Shown here: positions 24,195-34,665 of the stretch, in pieces
Position numbering within the stretch: position 1 is the stretch's first letter
How the letters are laid out: the number at the start of each line of letters is the position of its first letter
Source: Collimonas pratensis
GTDB lineage: Bacteria > Pseudomonadota > Gammaproteobacteria > Burkholderiales > Burkholderiaceae_D
DNA length: 64,000 nucleotides
Reading direction: 5' to 3'
Assembly (NCBI RefSeq): GCF_001584185.1
Contig: NZ_CP013234.1
Span: 496,001 to 560,000, forward strand
Translations under genes and position numbers: made by a program
Notes under the pieces: generated by a model
Seen by the model: the letters and a program-made list of their open reading frames with translations, nothing else
What the model was told of the DNA's origin: nothing
The model's database searches: none

Positions 24195-24413
24195 ATGGCA
24201 AAAGACGACGTTATCCAGATGCAAGGCGAGATTCTTGAGAATCTCCCCAATGCAACATTTAGAGTCAAGTTGGAAAACGGACATATCGTCCTCGGTCATA
24301 TTTCTGGCAAGATGCGCATGAACTATATTCGCATCCTCCCAGGAGATAAGGTGACGGTAGAATTGACACCTTATGATTTAAGCCGGGCACGGATTGTGTT
24401 CCGTACCAAGTAA
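24195..24413 (+). CDS. infA: Translation initiation factor IF-1
   Basis: 72 residues, starting [20 protein letters not shown] with an OB-fold and ending [13 protein letters not shown]. It occupies the A site during initiation. The ATG at 24195 gives the canonical length; the frame continues back into secY. Betaproteobacteria often carry a second infA elsewhere. AAGGA is rather far (about 14 bases) from the start. Confidence 0.98.
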   Translation: MAKDDVIQMQGEILENLPNATFRVKLENGHIVLGHISGKMRMNYIRILPGDKVTVELTPYDLSRARIVFRTK

Positions 24414-24438
24414 CTTTTAGTATAGAAAGAAGACGAAA

Positions 24439-24552
24439 ATGAAAGTGCTCGCATCAGTCAAGCGCATCTGCCGCAACTGTAAGATCATTAAGCGCAAAGG
24501 CGTGGTTCGCGTCATTTGTACAGAGCCGCGCCATAAACAGCGCCAAGGTTAA
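24439..24552 (+). CDS. rpmJ: 50S ribosomal protein L36, zinc-binding form
   Basis: A 37-residue protein, [20 protein letters not shown] and 17 more residues. The zinc ligands C11, C14, C27 and H32 are all present, so it is the zinc-containing C+ type. AGAAGA lies 5-6 bases before the ATG. It is located between infA and rpsM, as in the alpha operon of many bacteria. Confidence 0.97.
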   Translation: MKVLASVKRICRNCKIIKRKGVVRVICTEPRHKQRQG

Positions 24553-24579
24553 TTAACGTTATTGATCGAGGAATAACGA

Positions 24580-24945
24580 ATGGCACGTATTGCAGGGGTA
24601 AACATCCCCAATCATCAGCACACTGTTATCGGCTTGACAGCCATCTACGGTGTTGGCCGCCCACGCGCAAAAGTAATTTGCGACAGCACGGGTATTTTGA
24701 CTACGAAGAAGATCAAAGATCTCGACGATAACGAGCTGGAAAAGCTGCGCGACGAAATTGCAAAATTCGTCGTCGAAGGTGACCTGCGTCGTGAACTGTC
24801 GATGAACATCAAGCGTTTGATGGATCTGGGTTGCTATCGTGGTATGCGTCATCGCAAGGGCTTGCCTTGCCGTGGCCAACGTACTCGTACCAATGCACGT
24901 ACCCGCAAGGGCCCGCGCAAAGCCGCTCAATCGCTGAAGAAATAA
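24580..24945 (+). CDS. rpsM: 30S ribosomal protein S13
   Basis: 121 residues, starting [20 protein letters not shown] and ending with the basic tail ([16 protein letters not shown]) that contacts P-site tRNA. GAGGAA precedes the ATG by 7 bases. It is the first gene of the alpha block. A GCCACGG / CCGTGGC stem (24953-24968) with a T-rich run behind lies in the gap before rpsK. Confidence 0.99.
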   Translation: MARIAGVNIPNHQHTVIGLTAIYGVGRPRAKVICDSTGILTTKKIKDLDDNELEKLRDEIAKFVVEGDLRRELSMNIKRLMDLGCYRGMRHRKGLPCRGQRTRTNARTRKGPRKAAQSLKK

Positions 24946-25008
24946 TTAAGCTGCCACGGTCCCGTGGCAACTGATTGTTTTTAGGTAGTCGGATTCTAGG
25001 AAATTATT

Positions 25009-25413
25009 ATGGCAAAGTCCCCAAATAACGCCGCAGCAGCACGTGTGCGTAAAAAAGTTAAAAAGAACGTTGCTGAAGGCATCGCGCACATCCACGCGTC
25101 TTTCAACAACACCATCATCACGATTACCGATCGTCAAGGTAACGCGTTGTCGTGGGCGACATCTGGTGGCGCTGGCTTTAAAGGCTCCCGCAAGTCGACT
25201 CCATTTGCAGCGCAGGTTGCAGCCGAAGCCGCTGGTAAAGTGGCTGTGGAATGTGGCGTAAAGAACCTGGAAGTGCGCATCAAGGGCCCTGGTCCTGGTC
25301 GTGAGTCCGCCGTTCGTGCGTTGAACAACCTGGGTATCAAGATCACCCAGATTCAAGACGTTACTCCAGTACCGCATAACGGTTGCCGCCCTCCAAAGCG
25401 TCGTCGTATCTAA
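25009..25413 (+). CDS. rpsK: 30S ribosomal protein S11
   Basis: 134 residues with [20 protein letters not shown] and the C-terminal [17 protein letters not shown], the S11 platform signature. It lies near the 3' end of 16S rRNA and the mRNA exit. AGGA precedes the ATG by about 8 bases. A terminator-like hairpin at 25461 follows, separating it from rpsD. Confidence 0.99.
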   Translation: MAKSPNNAAAARVRKKVKKNVAEGIAHIHASFNNTIITITDRQGNALSWATSGGAGFKGSRKSTPFAAQVAAEAAGKVAVECGVKNLEVRIKGPGPGRESAVRALNNLGIKITQIQDVTPVPHNGCRPPKRRRI

Positions 25414-25460
25414 ATCTCTACAGATTTTCGTTATTGCCTAGCAATAGCGTATGCAAGTAG

Positions 25461-25488
25461 CCCGCCAATGACCTTGGCGGGTTTTGTT
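25461..25488 (+). terminator. Terminator-like hairpin between rpsK and rpsD
   Basis: Perfect 8-bp stem CCCGCCAA / TTGGCGGG with a 5-base loop, followed by TTTTGTT. It lies 47 bases after rpsK and 120 bases before rpsD, inside what is normally one alpha operon. It may be a partial terminator or attenuator. Confidence 0.65.
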
Positions 25489-25608
25489 CTTAAGCCCACT
25501 GTCTGGTTGAAGGTAAATCAGACTAGCGCCAGGCCGGCGGTTGTTCACTCAGATTCCGGCCGCAAAAGGCAGTAATGCCCCGGCGTCATATTTTTAAAAG
25601 GAAGCATC

Positions 25609-26232
25609 GTGGCACGTTATATCGGACCTAAAGCAAAACTTTCCCGCCGCGAAGGCACGGACCTGTTCCTGAAGAGCGCACGCCGCTCGCTGGATTCCAA
25701 GTGCAAACTGGATTCCAAGCCAGGTCAACATGGCCGTACTTCGGGCGCACGTACCTCCGACTACGGTAACCAATTGCGCGAAAAGCAAAAGGTCAAGCGT
25801 ATGTACGGCATTCTGGAACGTCAGTTCCGTCGTTATTTCGCTGAAGCAGACCGTCGCAAGGGCAACACCGGCGAAACGCTGCTGCGTTTGCTGGAAGCAC
25901 GTCTGGACAACGTCGTCTATCGCATGGGTTTCGGTTCGACCCGCGCTGAGAGCCGTCAACTGGTTTCGCACAAAGCGTTCACCGTCAACGGCAACGTTGT
26001 CAACATCGCTTCGTACCAAGTGAAGACCGGCGACGTGATCGCTGTTCGTGAAAAAGCCAAGAAGCAAGTGCGTATCGTTGAAGCGCTGCAACTGGCCGAA
26101 CAAGGCGGCATGCCATCGTGGGTTTCGGTTGATGCGAAGAAGATGGAAGGTACTTTCAAGTCCCTGCCAGATCGTAACGAAATCGCTAACGACGTCAACG
26201 AATCGCTGATCGTCGAACTGTATTCGCGTTAA
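25609..26232 (+). CDS. rpsD: 30S ribosomal protein S4
   Basis: 207 residues, starting [20 protein letters not shown]. The S4 RNA-binding domain is visible as [20 protein letters not shown]. Only one cysteine is present in the N-terminal region, so the zinc knuckle of C+ S4 is absent. It is a primary 16S binder and, in enterobacteria, the alpha-operon repressor. The start is GTG with AAGGAAG 4-5 bases upstream. Gaps of about 195 and 142 bases separate it from rpsK and rpoA. Confidence 0.99.
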   Translation: MARYIGPKAKLSRREGTDLFLKSARRSLDSKCKLDSKPGQHGRTSGARTSDYGNQLREKQKVKRMYGILERQFRRYFAEADRRKGNTGETLLRLLEARLDNVVYRMGFGSTRAESRQLVSHKAFTVNGNVVNIASYQVKTGDVIAVREKAKKQVRIVEALQLAEQGGMPSWVSVDAKKMEGTFKSLPDRNEIANDVNESLIVELYSR

Positions 26233-26374
26233 TTTTAGTTTTTCGGCTGCACCTGGCTCCAGGTGCAGCCGTTTCATCAGGGTGCCTCTGACTATCCTAG
26301 CGATGGCCGGCGGCGCCCTTAATGCCATCAGCCTTATCGGTGTAACGAGCCGAGGGTATTGAAGAGGACATTTC

Positions 26375-27352
26375 ATGCAAAACAGCTTGTTGAAGCCACG
26401 TATTATCGAAGTAGAAGCACTGGGTGCCGGCCACGCTAAAGTCGTGATGGAACCGTTTGAACGTGGCTACGGCCACACGCTGGGCAACGCGCTGCGCCGC
26501 GTCCTGCTGTCATCGATGGTTGGCTACGCGCCGACTGAAGTGACCATCGCCGGTGTGGTTCACGAATACTCGTCACTCGACGGCGTGCAGGAAGACGTAG
26601 TCGATATCCTGTTGAACCTGAAGGGCGTCGTGTTCAAGCTGCATAACCGCGACGAAGTAACACTGACATTGAAAAAAGATGGCGAAGGCGCTGTGCTGGC
26701 TTCCGACATCGATCTGCCCCATGACGTAGAGCTGGTCAATCCGGATCACGTGATTGCCCACCTGACTGCCGGTGGCGCACTCGACATGCAGATCAAGGTT
26801 GAAAAAGGCCGTGGCTATGTGCCGGGCAACGTTCGCCGCCTGACGGAAGATGCCAACAAGACCATCGGCCGTATCATCCTGGACGCTTCGTTCTCGCCAG
26901 TGCGCCGTGTTTCCTACGCTGTTGAATCGGCGCGTGTGGAACAGCGTACCGACCTGGACAAGCTGGTCATCAACATTGAAACCAATGGCGTGATCACACC
27001 GGAAGAAGCGATTCGCCAATCGGCGCGCGTGCTGGTTGACCAACTGAACGTGTTCGCTGCACTGGAAGGTACTGAAGCCGCTGCTGAAGCACCATCCCGC
27101 GCACCGCAAGTCGATCCTATCCTGTTGCGTCCGGTCGACGACCTGGAACTGACAGTACGTTCGGCCAACTGCCTGAAAGCAGAAAACATTTACTACATTG
27201 GCGATCTGATCCAGCGTAGCGAAAATGAACTGCTGAAGACGCCAAACCTCGGCCGCAAGTCCTTGAACGAAATCAAGGAAGTCCTGGCATCCCGTGGTTT
27301 GACACTGGGCATGAAGCTGGAAAACTGGCCGCCTGCAGGCCTGGAAAAGTAA
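26375..27352 (+). CDS. rpoA: RNA polymerase subunit alpha
   Basis: 325 residues. The N-terminal dimerisation domain ([20 protein letters not shown]) and C-terminal DNA-binding domain ([19 protein letters not shown] and [20 protein letters not shown]) are joined by an Ala-rich linker near residues 230-250. The C-terminal domain carries the Arg of the 265 determinant region expected for UP-element and activator contact. AGAGGA precedes the ATG by 6-7 bases. Confidence 0.99.
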   Translation: MQNSLLKPRIIEVEALGAGHAKVVMEPFERGYGHTLGNALRRVLLSSMVGYAPTEVTIAGVVHEYSSLDGVQEDVVDILLNLKGVVFKLHNRDEVTLTLKKDGEGAVLASDIDLPHDVELVNPDHVIAHLTAGGALDMQIKVEKGRGYVPGNVRRLTEDANKTIGRIILDASFSPVRRVSYAVESARVEQRTDLDKLVINIETNGVITPEEAIRQSARVLVDQLNVFAALEGTEAAAEAPSRAPQVDPILLRPVDDLELTVRSANCLKAENIYYIGDLIQRSENELLKTPNLGRKSLNEIKEVLASRGLTLGMKLENWPPAGLEK

Positions 27353-27365
27353 TATTTGTTGTTAG

Positions 27366-27404
27366 CCCGGGGGTGGGATAGAATCTCGCCCTTGGGTTTG
27401 TTTT
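27366..27404 (+). terminator. Terminator-like hairpin between rpoA and rplQ
   Basis: CCCGGGGGTGGGA pairs with TCTCGCCCTTGGG across a TAGAA loop (several G-U pairs) and is followed by TTTGTTTT. It sits 14 bases after the rpoA stop, inside the alpha block, so at least partial termination before rplQ is expected. Confidence 0.6.
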
Positions 27405-27527
27405 AAGCTCGTGCATTTAAATTTGTTTTATCCATTGTTGTATTAATTTCAACCGGCCCGCGACCAGGCAATATGCCTAAGTCGATCGAAGAGCTGGATG
27501 TAAACTCGAAAACTGAAAGGAATTACC

Positions 27528-27923
27528 ATGCGTCACCGTCACGGCCTTCGTAAATTAAATCGTACTTCTTCCCACCGTCTGGCCATGTTGCGCAACATGA
27601 CTGTTTCGCTGCTGCGTCACGAAGCAATCAAGACCACACTGCCAAAGGCAAAAGAACTGCGTCGCGTGATCGAACCGATCCTGACACTGGGCAAGACTGA
27701 CACCCTGGCAAACAAGCGCCTGGCATTTGCTCGCCTGCGCGACCGCGAAATGGTCCTGAAGCTGTTCGCTGAACTGGGCCCGCGCTACGCTAACCGTAAC
27801 GGCGGCTACCTGCGCATCCTGAAAATGGGTTTCCGCGTCGGCGATAACGCGCCTATGGCTTACATCGAACTGATGGACCGTCCAGAAATCAGCGACGACG
27901 CTGAAGTACCGACAGCTGACTAA
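27528..27923 (+). CDS. rplQ: 50S ribosomal protein L17
   Basis: 131 residues, starting [20 protein letters not shown] and containing [19 protein letters not shown]. It is the last gene of the ribosomal block. AAAGGA precedes the ATG by 6-7 bases. It is separated from rpoA by 175 bases containing a terminator-like hairpin, and followed by a strong terminator at 27952. Confidence 0.99.
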   Translation: MRHRHGLRKLNRTSSHRLAMLRNMTVSLLRHEAIKTTLPKAKELRRVIEPILTLGKTDTLANKRLAFARLRDREMVLKLFAELGPRYANRNGGYLRILKMGFRVGDNAPMAYIELMDRPEISDDAEVPTAD

Positions 27924-27951
27924 GCTTAAGTATCCAAGCTGCGTTAAAATC

Positions 27952-27978
27952 AAAAGCCAGGCCTAGCCTGGCTTTTTT
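27952..27978 (+). terminator. Rho-independent terminator after rplQ
   Basis: AGCCAGGC / GCCTGGCT stem with a CTA loop, extended by A-T pairs, and six T residues (27973-27978). It closes the ribosomal supercluster. Confidence 0.93.
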
Positions 27979-28039
27979 GCATTCTGCGCTTGTGCGCAGT
28001 CGTACGGCGTGCTGTAAGGATAGATCAAAGAGTTCGACT

Positions 28040-28372
28040 ATGTCAGAAGCCTTGCTTATACTCACCAGCTTGCCCGATCTCGCCAGTGCGCAGGCTTTGG
28101 CGCGGCAACTGGTGGAACGCAAGCTGGCGGCCTGTGTCAATCTGCTGCCGGCGGTGCAGTCCGTCTATCGCTGGCAAGGCCAGGTGGAGCAGGCGTTTGA
28201 AACCACTTTGCTGATCAAGACCGCGGCGCACCGTTATGCGGAGCTGGAAAGTGCAATCAAGGCTGCCCACCCGTATGCCGTGCCGGAAATCATTGCGCTA
28301 CCGATCGTGGCCGGCTTGCCGGCCTACCTGAATTGGATTACTGCAGAAACCCAAAAGGACGTGAATGTTTAA
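28040..28372 (+). CDS. cutA: Divalent-cation tolerance protein CutA
   Basis: 110 residues, the typical CutA1 length. Family features are KLAACVNLLP (near 28-37), the SVYRWQGQVEQ strand, HPYAVPEIIALPI and the terminal YLNWI. CutA1 proteins form very stable trimers; a link to copper tolerance was proposed in E. coli, but the molecular role is unsettled. The ATG at 28040 gives the family-length protein; the frame runs 63 bases further upstream. It overlaps dsbD by 8 bases, the cutA-dsbD pairing also seen in enterobacteria. Confidence 0.93.
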   Translation: MSEALLILTSLPDLASAQALARQLVERKLAACVNLLPAVQSVYRWQGQVEQAFETTLLIKTAAHRYAELESAIKAAHPYAVPEIIALPIVAGLPAYLNWITAETQKDVNV

Positions 28373-30206
28373 GTCTCTCAAGCAATTGTCTGTATTGTTC
28401 GCCATGCTGTTCGCTTTCGCCCTGGCGCATGCCGATGAAGACGATTACCTGGCGCCGGAAGTGGCCTTCAAGTTTTCCGCCCGCATGGCCGACGCCAAGA
28501 CTGCGGAGGTGACCTACGCCATCGCCGACGGCTACTATATGTACCGCGAACGCTTTCACTTCAAGGCAGAAGGCGCCACGCTGGGCGAGCCGCAGATTCC
28601 GGCCGGCACCGTCAAGTTCGATCAGACCTTCAACAAGAATGTCGAAACCTATCATCACACGGTCACCATCCGCCTGCCGGTCGAGGCCAGCGGCAATTTC
28701 ACGCTGATCTCCACCGGCCAAGGCTGCGCCGACAAGGGCTTGTGCTATCCGCCCATGGATTCCCGCATCAGCCTGTCCACCACCGGCGGCAATAGTGGCG
28801 GCGGTCTGCTGAGCGCCATGGGCATCGCCAAAGCCGGCAGCGCCGCGATGGATACGCCGCAAGCGCCGGCAGCCAGCAATGCCGCAGACGCCGCTCAGGC
28901 GGCCGCCAGCGTGCCGCCACCCGCTGCGCCTGACTCGGAAAGCGGCCGTATCGAATCGTCGCTGAAGGGCGGCAAGCTGCTGGTGATCATGCCGCTGTTC
29001 CTGCTGCTGGGCCTGGGCTTGGCGTTCACGCCTTGCGTGCTGCCGATGGTGCCTATCCTGTCATCGATCATTGTCGGCGAAGGCACGCAAGTCAGCCGCC
29101 GTCGCGGTTTCCTGCTCTCTGTCACCTATGCGCTAGGGATGGCGCTGGTGTATACCGCACTGGGCGTCGCCGCCGGACTGGCCGGCGAAGGCTTGGCCGC
29201 GACTTTGCAGAATCCGTGGGTACTGTCGGCGTTTGCATTGCTGATGGTGTTGATGTCGTTCTCGATGTTCGGCTTTTACCAGCTGCAGCTGCCGGCTGCG
29301 TTCCAGACCAAGTTGAGCAAGGCTTCCGATCAGCAATCCGCCGGCAAGCTGCTGGGCGTGTTTGTGATGGGTGCGATTTCGGCGCTGATCGTCGGACCAT
29401 GCGTGGCGGCGCCGCTGGCCGGCGCGCTGGTGTATATCAGCCAGACGCGCGACGTCGTGATCGGCGGCAGCGCTTTATTTGCCATGGCGGTCGGCATGAG
29501 CGTGCCCTTGATATTGGTGGGGATCTCCGCCGGTTCGCTGCTGCCGCGCGCGGGCGCCTGGATGGAGTCGGTCAAGCGCTTCTTCGGCGTGCTGATGCTG
29601 GCGGTGGCGGTGTGGATGGTGTCGCCGGTGATTCCGGCGCTGGCGCAGATGCTGTGCTGGGCGGGTTTAGGCATCGGCTACGGCGCCTACCTGCTGTGGG
29701 ATAAATCGTCTACCGCCTGGTTCGCCAAGGCCTTCGGCGTGGCATTCATGGTGTGCGGCGTGGTGCAGCTGGCGGGCGCCATGACCGGCGGCCGCGATGT
29801 GTTGGCGCCGCTGGCGCAGCTGGGGGGCGCCAAACAGGAAAGCGCCCACGCCCAGTTCATTCGCGTCAAATCGGTGGCGGAACTGGACGCAGCGCTGGCC
29901 CAGACCAATGGCAAGACTGCTTTGCTGGATTTCTATGCCGACTGGTGCGTCTCCTGCAAGGAGATGGAAAAATTCACCTTCACCGATCCGCGCGTACAGG
30001 CGCGCTTCGGTCAGATGGTCTTGCTGCAGATCGACGTCACCGCCAACAATGCGGACGACAAGGCCATGCTCAAGCGCTTCAATCTGTTTGGGCCGCCGGG
30101 CATCATATTTTTCAATGGTCAAGGCCAGGAAGTCCCGCATGGACGGGTAATCGGTTACCAGAATTCCGATAAGTTCCTGCAATCGTTATCGGTGCTGAAT
30201 AGCTGA
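28365..30206 (+). CDS. dsbD: Thiol:disulfide interchange protein DsbD
   Basis: 613 residues that carry electrons from cytoplasmic thioredoxin to the periplasm. After a signal peptide (1-23), the alpha domain has C121 and C127 (GCADKGLCYPP). The membrane domain with about eight helices has C224 (FTPCVLPM) and C346 (GPCVAAP). The C-terminal thioredoxin-like domain has the W-C-V-S-C site at C528/C531. All six redox cysteines are present. It reduces DsbC/DsbG-type partners and supplies reductant for cytochrome c maturation, which fits the resB-ccsB pair at 35404. AAAGGA overlaps the cutA end. An Ala/Pro-rich linker (about 160-200) separates the alpha and membrane domains. Confidence 0.97.
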   Translation: MFKSLKQLSVLFAMLFAFALAHADEDDYLAPEVAFKFSARMADAKTAEVTYAIADGYYMYRERFHFKAEGATLGEPQIPAGTVKFDQTFNKNVETYHHTVTIRLPVEASGNFTLISTGQGCADKGLCYPPMDSRISLSTTGGNSGGGLLSAMGIAKAGSAAMDTPQAPAASNAADAAQAAASVPPPAAPDSESGRIESSLKGGKLLVIMPLFLLLGLGLAFTPCVLPMVPILSSIIVGEGTQVSRRRGFLLSVTYALGMALVYTALGVAAGLAGEGLAATLQNPWVLSAFALLMVLMSFSMFGFYQLQLPAAFQTKLSKASDQQSAGKLLGVFVMGAISALIVGPCVAAPLAGALVYISQTRDVVIGGSALFAMAVGMSVPLILVGISAGSLLPRAGAWMESVKRFFGVLMLAVAVWMVSPVIPALAQMLCWAGLGIGYGAYLLWDKSSTAWFAKAFGVAFMVCGVVQLAGAMTGGRDVLAPLAQLGGAKQESAHAQFIRVKSVAELDAALAQTNGKTALLDFYADWCVSCKEMEKFTFTDPRVQARFGQMVLLQIDVTANNADDKAMLKRFNLFGPPGIIFFNGQGQEVPHGRVIGYQNSDKFLQSLSVLNS

Positions 30207-30377
30207 TTGCTATACCCTTCGCTTTCAAGCAGAAATTTCTAAACTAATCGGCCCATCTTCTATCCAACCTGGAGTTATGTAGATAGTCGATAAAATTCTT
30301 TAGGCTGTGGCCGTCGCAAGGCTATAGTTTTAGTTCGATGTGTTCCGCAATCATCATGCAATCCAAAGGAGACTGAA

Positions 30378-31019
30378 ATGACTTTACGCCTTGGCGATGT
30401 CGCCCCCGATTTTGAGCAGGACTCTTCGCTCGGCAAAATCAATTTCTATGATTGGGCCGGGGCTTCCTGGGTGGTGCTGTTTTCGCATCCTGCCGATTTC
30501 ACCCCGGTCTGCACGACAGAACTCGGCCTGACCTCGAAACTGAAATCGCAATTTGAACAGCGCGGCGTCAAAGTGATTGCGTTGTCTGTCGACCCTGCCG
30601 ACAAGCACCAGGAATGGATCAAGGACATCAACGAAACGCAAAATACCGTGGTCGGATTCCCGATCATTGCGGACGCTGACCGCAAGGTGTCGGAGCTGTA
30701 CGACCTGATCCATCCGAATGCCAGCGCCACCGCTACCGTGCGCTCGCTGTTCGTGATCGACCCGGCCAAGAAAGTGCGCCTGATCATCACTTATCCGGCC
30801 AGCACAGGCCGCAACTTCGATGAGATCCTGCGCGTCATCGACTCCCTGCAACTGACCGATAATTATTCGGTGGCCACGCCCGGCAACTGGAAAGACGGCG
30901 AGGATGTGGTGATCGTGCCGTCGCTGCAAGACCCCGAAGTGCTCAAGCAGAAATTCCCCAAGGGCTTCAAGGCGATCCGTCCTTATCTGCGTCTGACGCC
31001 GCAGCCGAATCGCGACTGA
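30378..31019 (+). CDS. 1-Cys peroxiredoxin (Prx6-type)
   Basis: 213 residues. The peroxidatic Cys45 lies in HPADFTPVCTTELG, and it is the only cysteine in the protein, so there is no resolving Cys and an external thiol must recycle it. The C-terminal 1-cysPrx extension is present (WKDGEDVVIVPSLQD). The function is peroxide reduction in the cytoplasm. AAGGAG is 7 bases before the ATG. It is a single-gene unit: a possible weak -10 (TATAGT, near 30321) lies upstream and a bidirectional terminator downstream. Confidence 0.95.
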   Translation: MTLRLGDVAPDFEQDSSLGKINFYDWAGASWVVLFSHPADFTPVCTTELGLTSKLKSQFEQRGVKVIALSVDPADKHQEWIKDINETQNTVVGFPIIADADRKVSELYDLIHPNASATATVRSLFVIDPAKKVRLIITYPASTGRNFDEILRVIDSLQLTDNYSVATPGNWKDGEDVVIVPSLQDPEVLKQKFPKGFKAIRPYLRLTPQPNRD

Positions 31020-31048
31020 TTGCCTGCCGCGGTTTTTGCCGCGTCTCG

Positions 31049-31085
31049 AAAAAAAAGCCCCGCCGGTTTCCCTGCGGGGCTTTTT
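31049..31085. terminator. Bidirectional terminator between the peroxiredoxin and corA
   Basis: An A-tract, then GCCCCGC and, after a 10-base loop region, GCGGGGC and five T residues. The A-tract on one side and T-tract on the other allow termination of both convergent genes. Confidence 0.92.
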
Positions 31086-31104
31086 CTTGGCGCGCCGGAA
31101 AGTG

Positions 31105-32253
31105 CTAGCGCCGGTCCAGCGCCTGGCTTTCCAGGTAGCGCCGACGCTGGAAGAAGACCAGCATGACGACGATCACCAGCGCCATGCTGCCCATCGTCAG
31201 CCAGAAGCCGAGCGCGTTCTTGAGCAGGGGCATGACTTCGAAATTCATGCCGAAGATTCCGGTGATCAGGGTCAGCGGCATGAACAATGCGGTGATCACG
31301 GTCAGTGTGCGCATGATTTCGTTGGTGCGATGGGCGACCGCGGAAAAATGGATCTGCACCGCCGATTCGATCGACGATTCCAGCCGCCGCGCGTGATTCA
31401 AGACCCGCGTAATATGCTCCATCACATCGTTGATACGCACCAGCAGCAAGTCCTTGGCGCGGCTGATCTCGATGCCGTCGTCGATGTCGACGAAGTAGTC
31501 GCGCAACTCCTGCATGGCGTCGTGCTGCTCCTCGCACAGGTTTTCCAGCTTGCGCAATTCGATGCGCGCATCCAGCAGCGCCATCCAGTCCTTGAACGGC
31601 CGGCGCGGATCCAGCAGGGCGCGCTGCCAGCGGTCCAGCTGCGTGGTGAGCGGCTGGCGCAAGTCCAGGTACTGGTCGACCATGGCGTTGATCAGGCGCA
31701 GCAGCAAATCCTCCGGCGAGGCCGGCAGGCGTATCGCATGCGGCGTTTTCTCGGTCTTGTTGCACAGTTCCTGCAGGCGCGTGCGCGTGGCGTCGATGGT
31801 GCGGCTATAGCGTTCGTGGACGGTGACCAAGGCGTGATCCATGATCAGGAAAGTCACAGGCTGGGTCGCCAGCTTGCTGAGCGCGGCCGGGATCTTGCGC
31901 TTGCTGCTGTCGCTCTCCGCTGCAGGCGCCGGCGCTGCGGCCTCGGCATTTGCCGGCGCTTGGGAGTTGCCGTTGCCGCCGGCCCCGTTCAGCGTCAGCT
32001 TGCGGAACACCACCATGCCGTAATCCTGGGTCGAGTCGAAATAGGACGGATGATTCGGATTGAGCGTGTCGGTCATGTGCGGATCGTAGATCTGCACCCC
32101 GGTGGCGCGTTCGATCGCATTGCGCCAGGCTTCCGGATCGGCCGCTACTTCTTCGTGGGTGGCGTCGATCCACAGAAAGCCTTTGAGCGGGACGACGTCC
32201 GGCAATTCCAGGCTTTGGCTGACGTGGTTGTCACTGATGAGAAAGATGTCCAT
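31105..32253 (-). CDS. corA: CorA-family magnesium/cobalt transporter
   Basis: 382 residues. The cytoplasmic N-terminal domain is followed by a long helical region and two C-terminal membrane helices with the signature GMNFEVMP (Y/F-GMN motif) between them. The family forms pentameric Mg2+ channels. Residues about 90-118 are an Ala/Pro/Ser-rich insertion (GGNGNSQAPANAEAAAPAPA) that is unusual in CorA and probably a flexible loop. No clear ribosome site precedes the ATG. It converges with the peroxiredoxin and lies 201 bases after hemB; that gap holds no feature I can support. Confidence 0.93.
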   Translation of the reverse strand: MDIFLISDNHVSQSLELPDVVPLKGFLWIDATHEEVAADPEAWRNAIERATGVQIYDPHMTDTLNPNHPSYFDSTQDYGMVVFRKLTLNGAGGNGNSQAPANAEAAAPAPAAESDSSKRKIPAALSKLATQPVTFLIMDHALVTVHERYSRTIDATRTRLQELCNKTEKTPHAIRLPASPEDLLLRLINAMVDQYLDLRQPLTTQLDRWQRALLDPRRPFKDWMALLDARIELRKLENLCEEQHDAMQELRDYFVDIDDGIEISRAKDLLLVRINDVMEHITRVLNHARRLESSIESAVQIHFSAVAHRTNEIMRTLTVITALFMPLTLITGIFGMNFEVMPLLKNALGFWLTMGSMALVIVVMLVFFQRRRYLESQALDRR

Positions 32254-32454
32254 GCATTGTCGATGAGCGTTTAATGAAGAGGCGGAGCGCCATCATCAAA
32301 ACCAGCGATGGCAGGATGATGGACGGCGCAGGTAATAGACCTGCGCTGCGCGGCTTAGTTGCGGCTGCGGCTGTGGACGACGATATGCATGGCGCGCGCA
32401 ACCAGTTTTTGGCGGTCGTCAGGCTGCACGGCCGCCGCTCATTTTCTGCCGCGC

Positions 32455-33579
<1,125 letters not shown>

Positions 33580-33614
33580 CTACTGGCTCCTAGCAATAGG
33601 TGCATCATTCGCCT

Positions 33615-33702
33615 CCCGCTTCCCTCCCTGAGCGGGGCCGTATCGCTTTTGGTGATAAGGCATTGTGCCCTGGAGATATTCCCCTTTCTCCAGGGCTTTT
33701 TT
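33615..33702 (+). ncRNA. Candidate small RNA with a C-rich hairpin and intrinsic terminator
   Basis: On the plus strand, between two minus-strand genes, there is a hairpin CCCGCT / AGCGGG with the loop TCCCTCCCTG (33615-33636), followed by a perfect 9-bp terminator stem GCCCTGGAG / CTCCAGGGC and TTTTTT (33667-33702). The terminator has a T-tract only in the plus direction, where no protein gene lies upstream. C-rich loops complementary to ribosome sites are typical of regulatory RNAs. The 5' end and promoter are not identified, so the transcript may begin up to 150 bases earlier. Confidence 0.45.
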
Positions 33703-33718
33703 ATGTTTAGTTTACTGA

Positions 33719-34450
33719 CTAAACAGAGCTGTCTTGTTCTCCGGCAGCGTCGTCGGCATCATCTTCCTGACTTTCCACTTCGGCCAATTTGTTGAGGCCT
33801 GCCAATTCCACGATCTTGTCGTTCGCTTCTTCCAGGCCGCTGCGGTTGAGCGCCGAAAACAATTGCACGGTAAACGGCAGTTGCTCATTGTTCTCGTTAA
33901 CATAGCTTGCCAGGAAAGTGCGCGCCTGACGCAAGGCGTTGGTGGCGTCGTTACGGTTGAGTTTATCCGACTTGCTCAATATGCAATGGATAGGCTTGCC
34001 GGTAGGGGCAAACCATTCCACCATCTGGACGTCGAGTTCGGTGAACGGACGGCGTGAATCGACGATCAGCACCAGCGCGGCCAGCTGCTCGCGGCGGCGC
34101 ACGTAGTCGCCCAGCAGCTGCTGCCAGTGCAGCTTGGCGGAACCGGACACTTCAGCGTAGCCGTAGCCGGGCAAGTCGACCAGCAGGGCGCGGATCTCGT
34201 CGGTCTTGGTTTCGTCCTTACGGTGCTGGCCGACGTGGGCGCCGCCTATGGAAAAATAATTGATGTGCTGGGTACGGCCGGGGGTCTTGGACGCAAAAGC
34301 CAGTTTCTTCTGGTTGCACAAAAGATTGATGGCGGTCGACTTGCCGGCATTGGAACGGCCGGCAAAAGCGATTTCGGGTACTTGCAAGGTTGGCAAGTCA
34401 CGAAGATGATTGACCGTGGTAAAGAAGCGGGCTTGCCAAAGTAGGGACAT
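33719..34450 (-). CDS. engB: Ribosome biogenesis GTP-binding protein EngB (YihA/YsxC)
   Basis: 243 residues from [20 protein letters not shown]. GTPase motifs are GRSNAGKST (G1), [11 protein letters not shown] (G3) and SKSDKLNR (G4). The family is essential for late 50S assembly. A short acidic tail ([15 protein letters not shown]) ends the protein. The frame extends 67 codons upstream of 34450, but the conserved start is the Met chosen here. It is divergent from the cytochrome c4 gene. Confidence 0.95.
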   Translation of the reverse strand: MSLLWQARFFTTVNHLRDLPTLQVPEIAFAGRSNAGKSTAINLLCNQKKLAFASKTPGRTQHINYFSIGGAHVGQHRKDETKTDEIRALLVDLPGYGYAEVSGSAKLHWQQLLGDYVRRREQLAALVLIVDSRRPFTELDVQMVEWFAPTGKPIHCILSKSDKLNRNDATNALRQARTFLASYVNENNEQLPFTVQLFSALNRSGLEEANDKIVELAGLNKLAEVESQEDDADDAAGEQDSSV

Positions 34451-34665
34451 GGAATGAGCAGAAAATGCGGTAAGGGGAGGCAAAAATGCCGGAAAGCTAT
34501 TGTACAATAAGGGGTTATGTACTGCTGTTTCGCTTAGCGTGATTGATGTAGGTGAATGAGGTAAGTGAAGGTTTTTGGGAGTCGGGCAATCGATTGAGTT
34601 GGCTGGGGTCGCCCCAGCATGGTACCCATCAGGGCAGAATTCTAAAATCAAGTCAGGGTGTTTGA

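Noticed and set aside
32254..32454. Possible small gene between hemB and corA
   Set aside because: Frames on both strands are short, interrupted or overlap hemB, and no ribosome site or terminator was seen.
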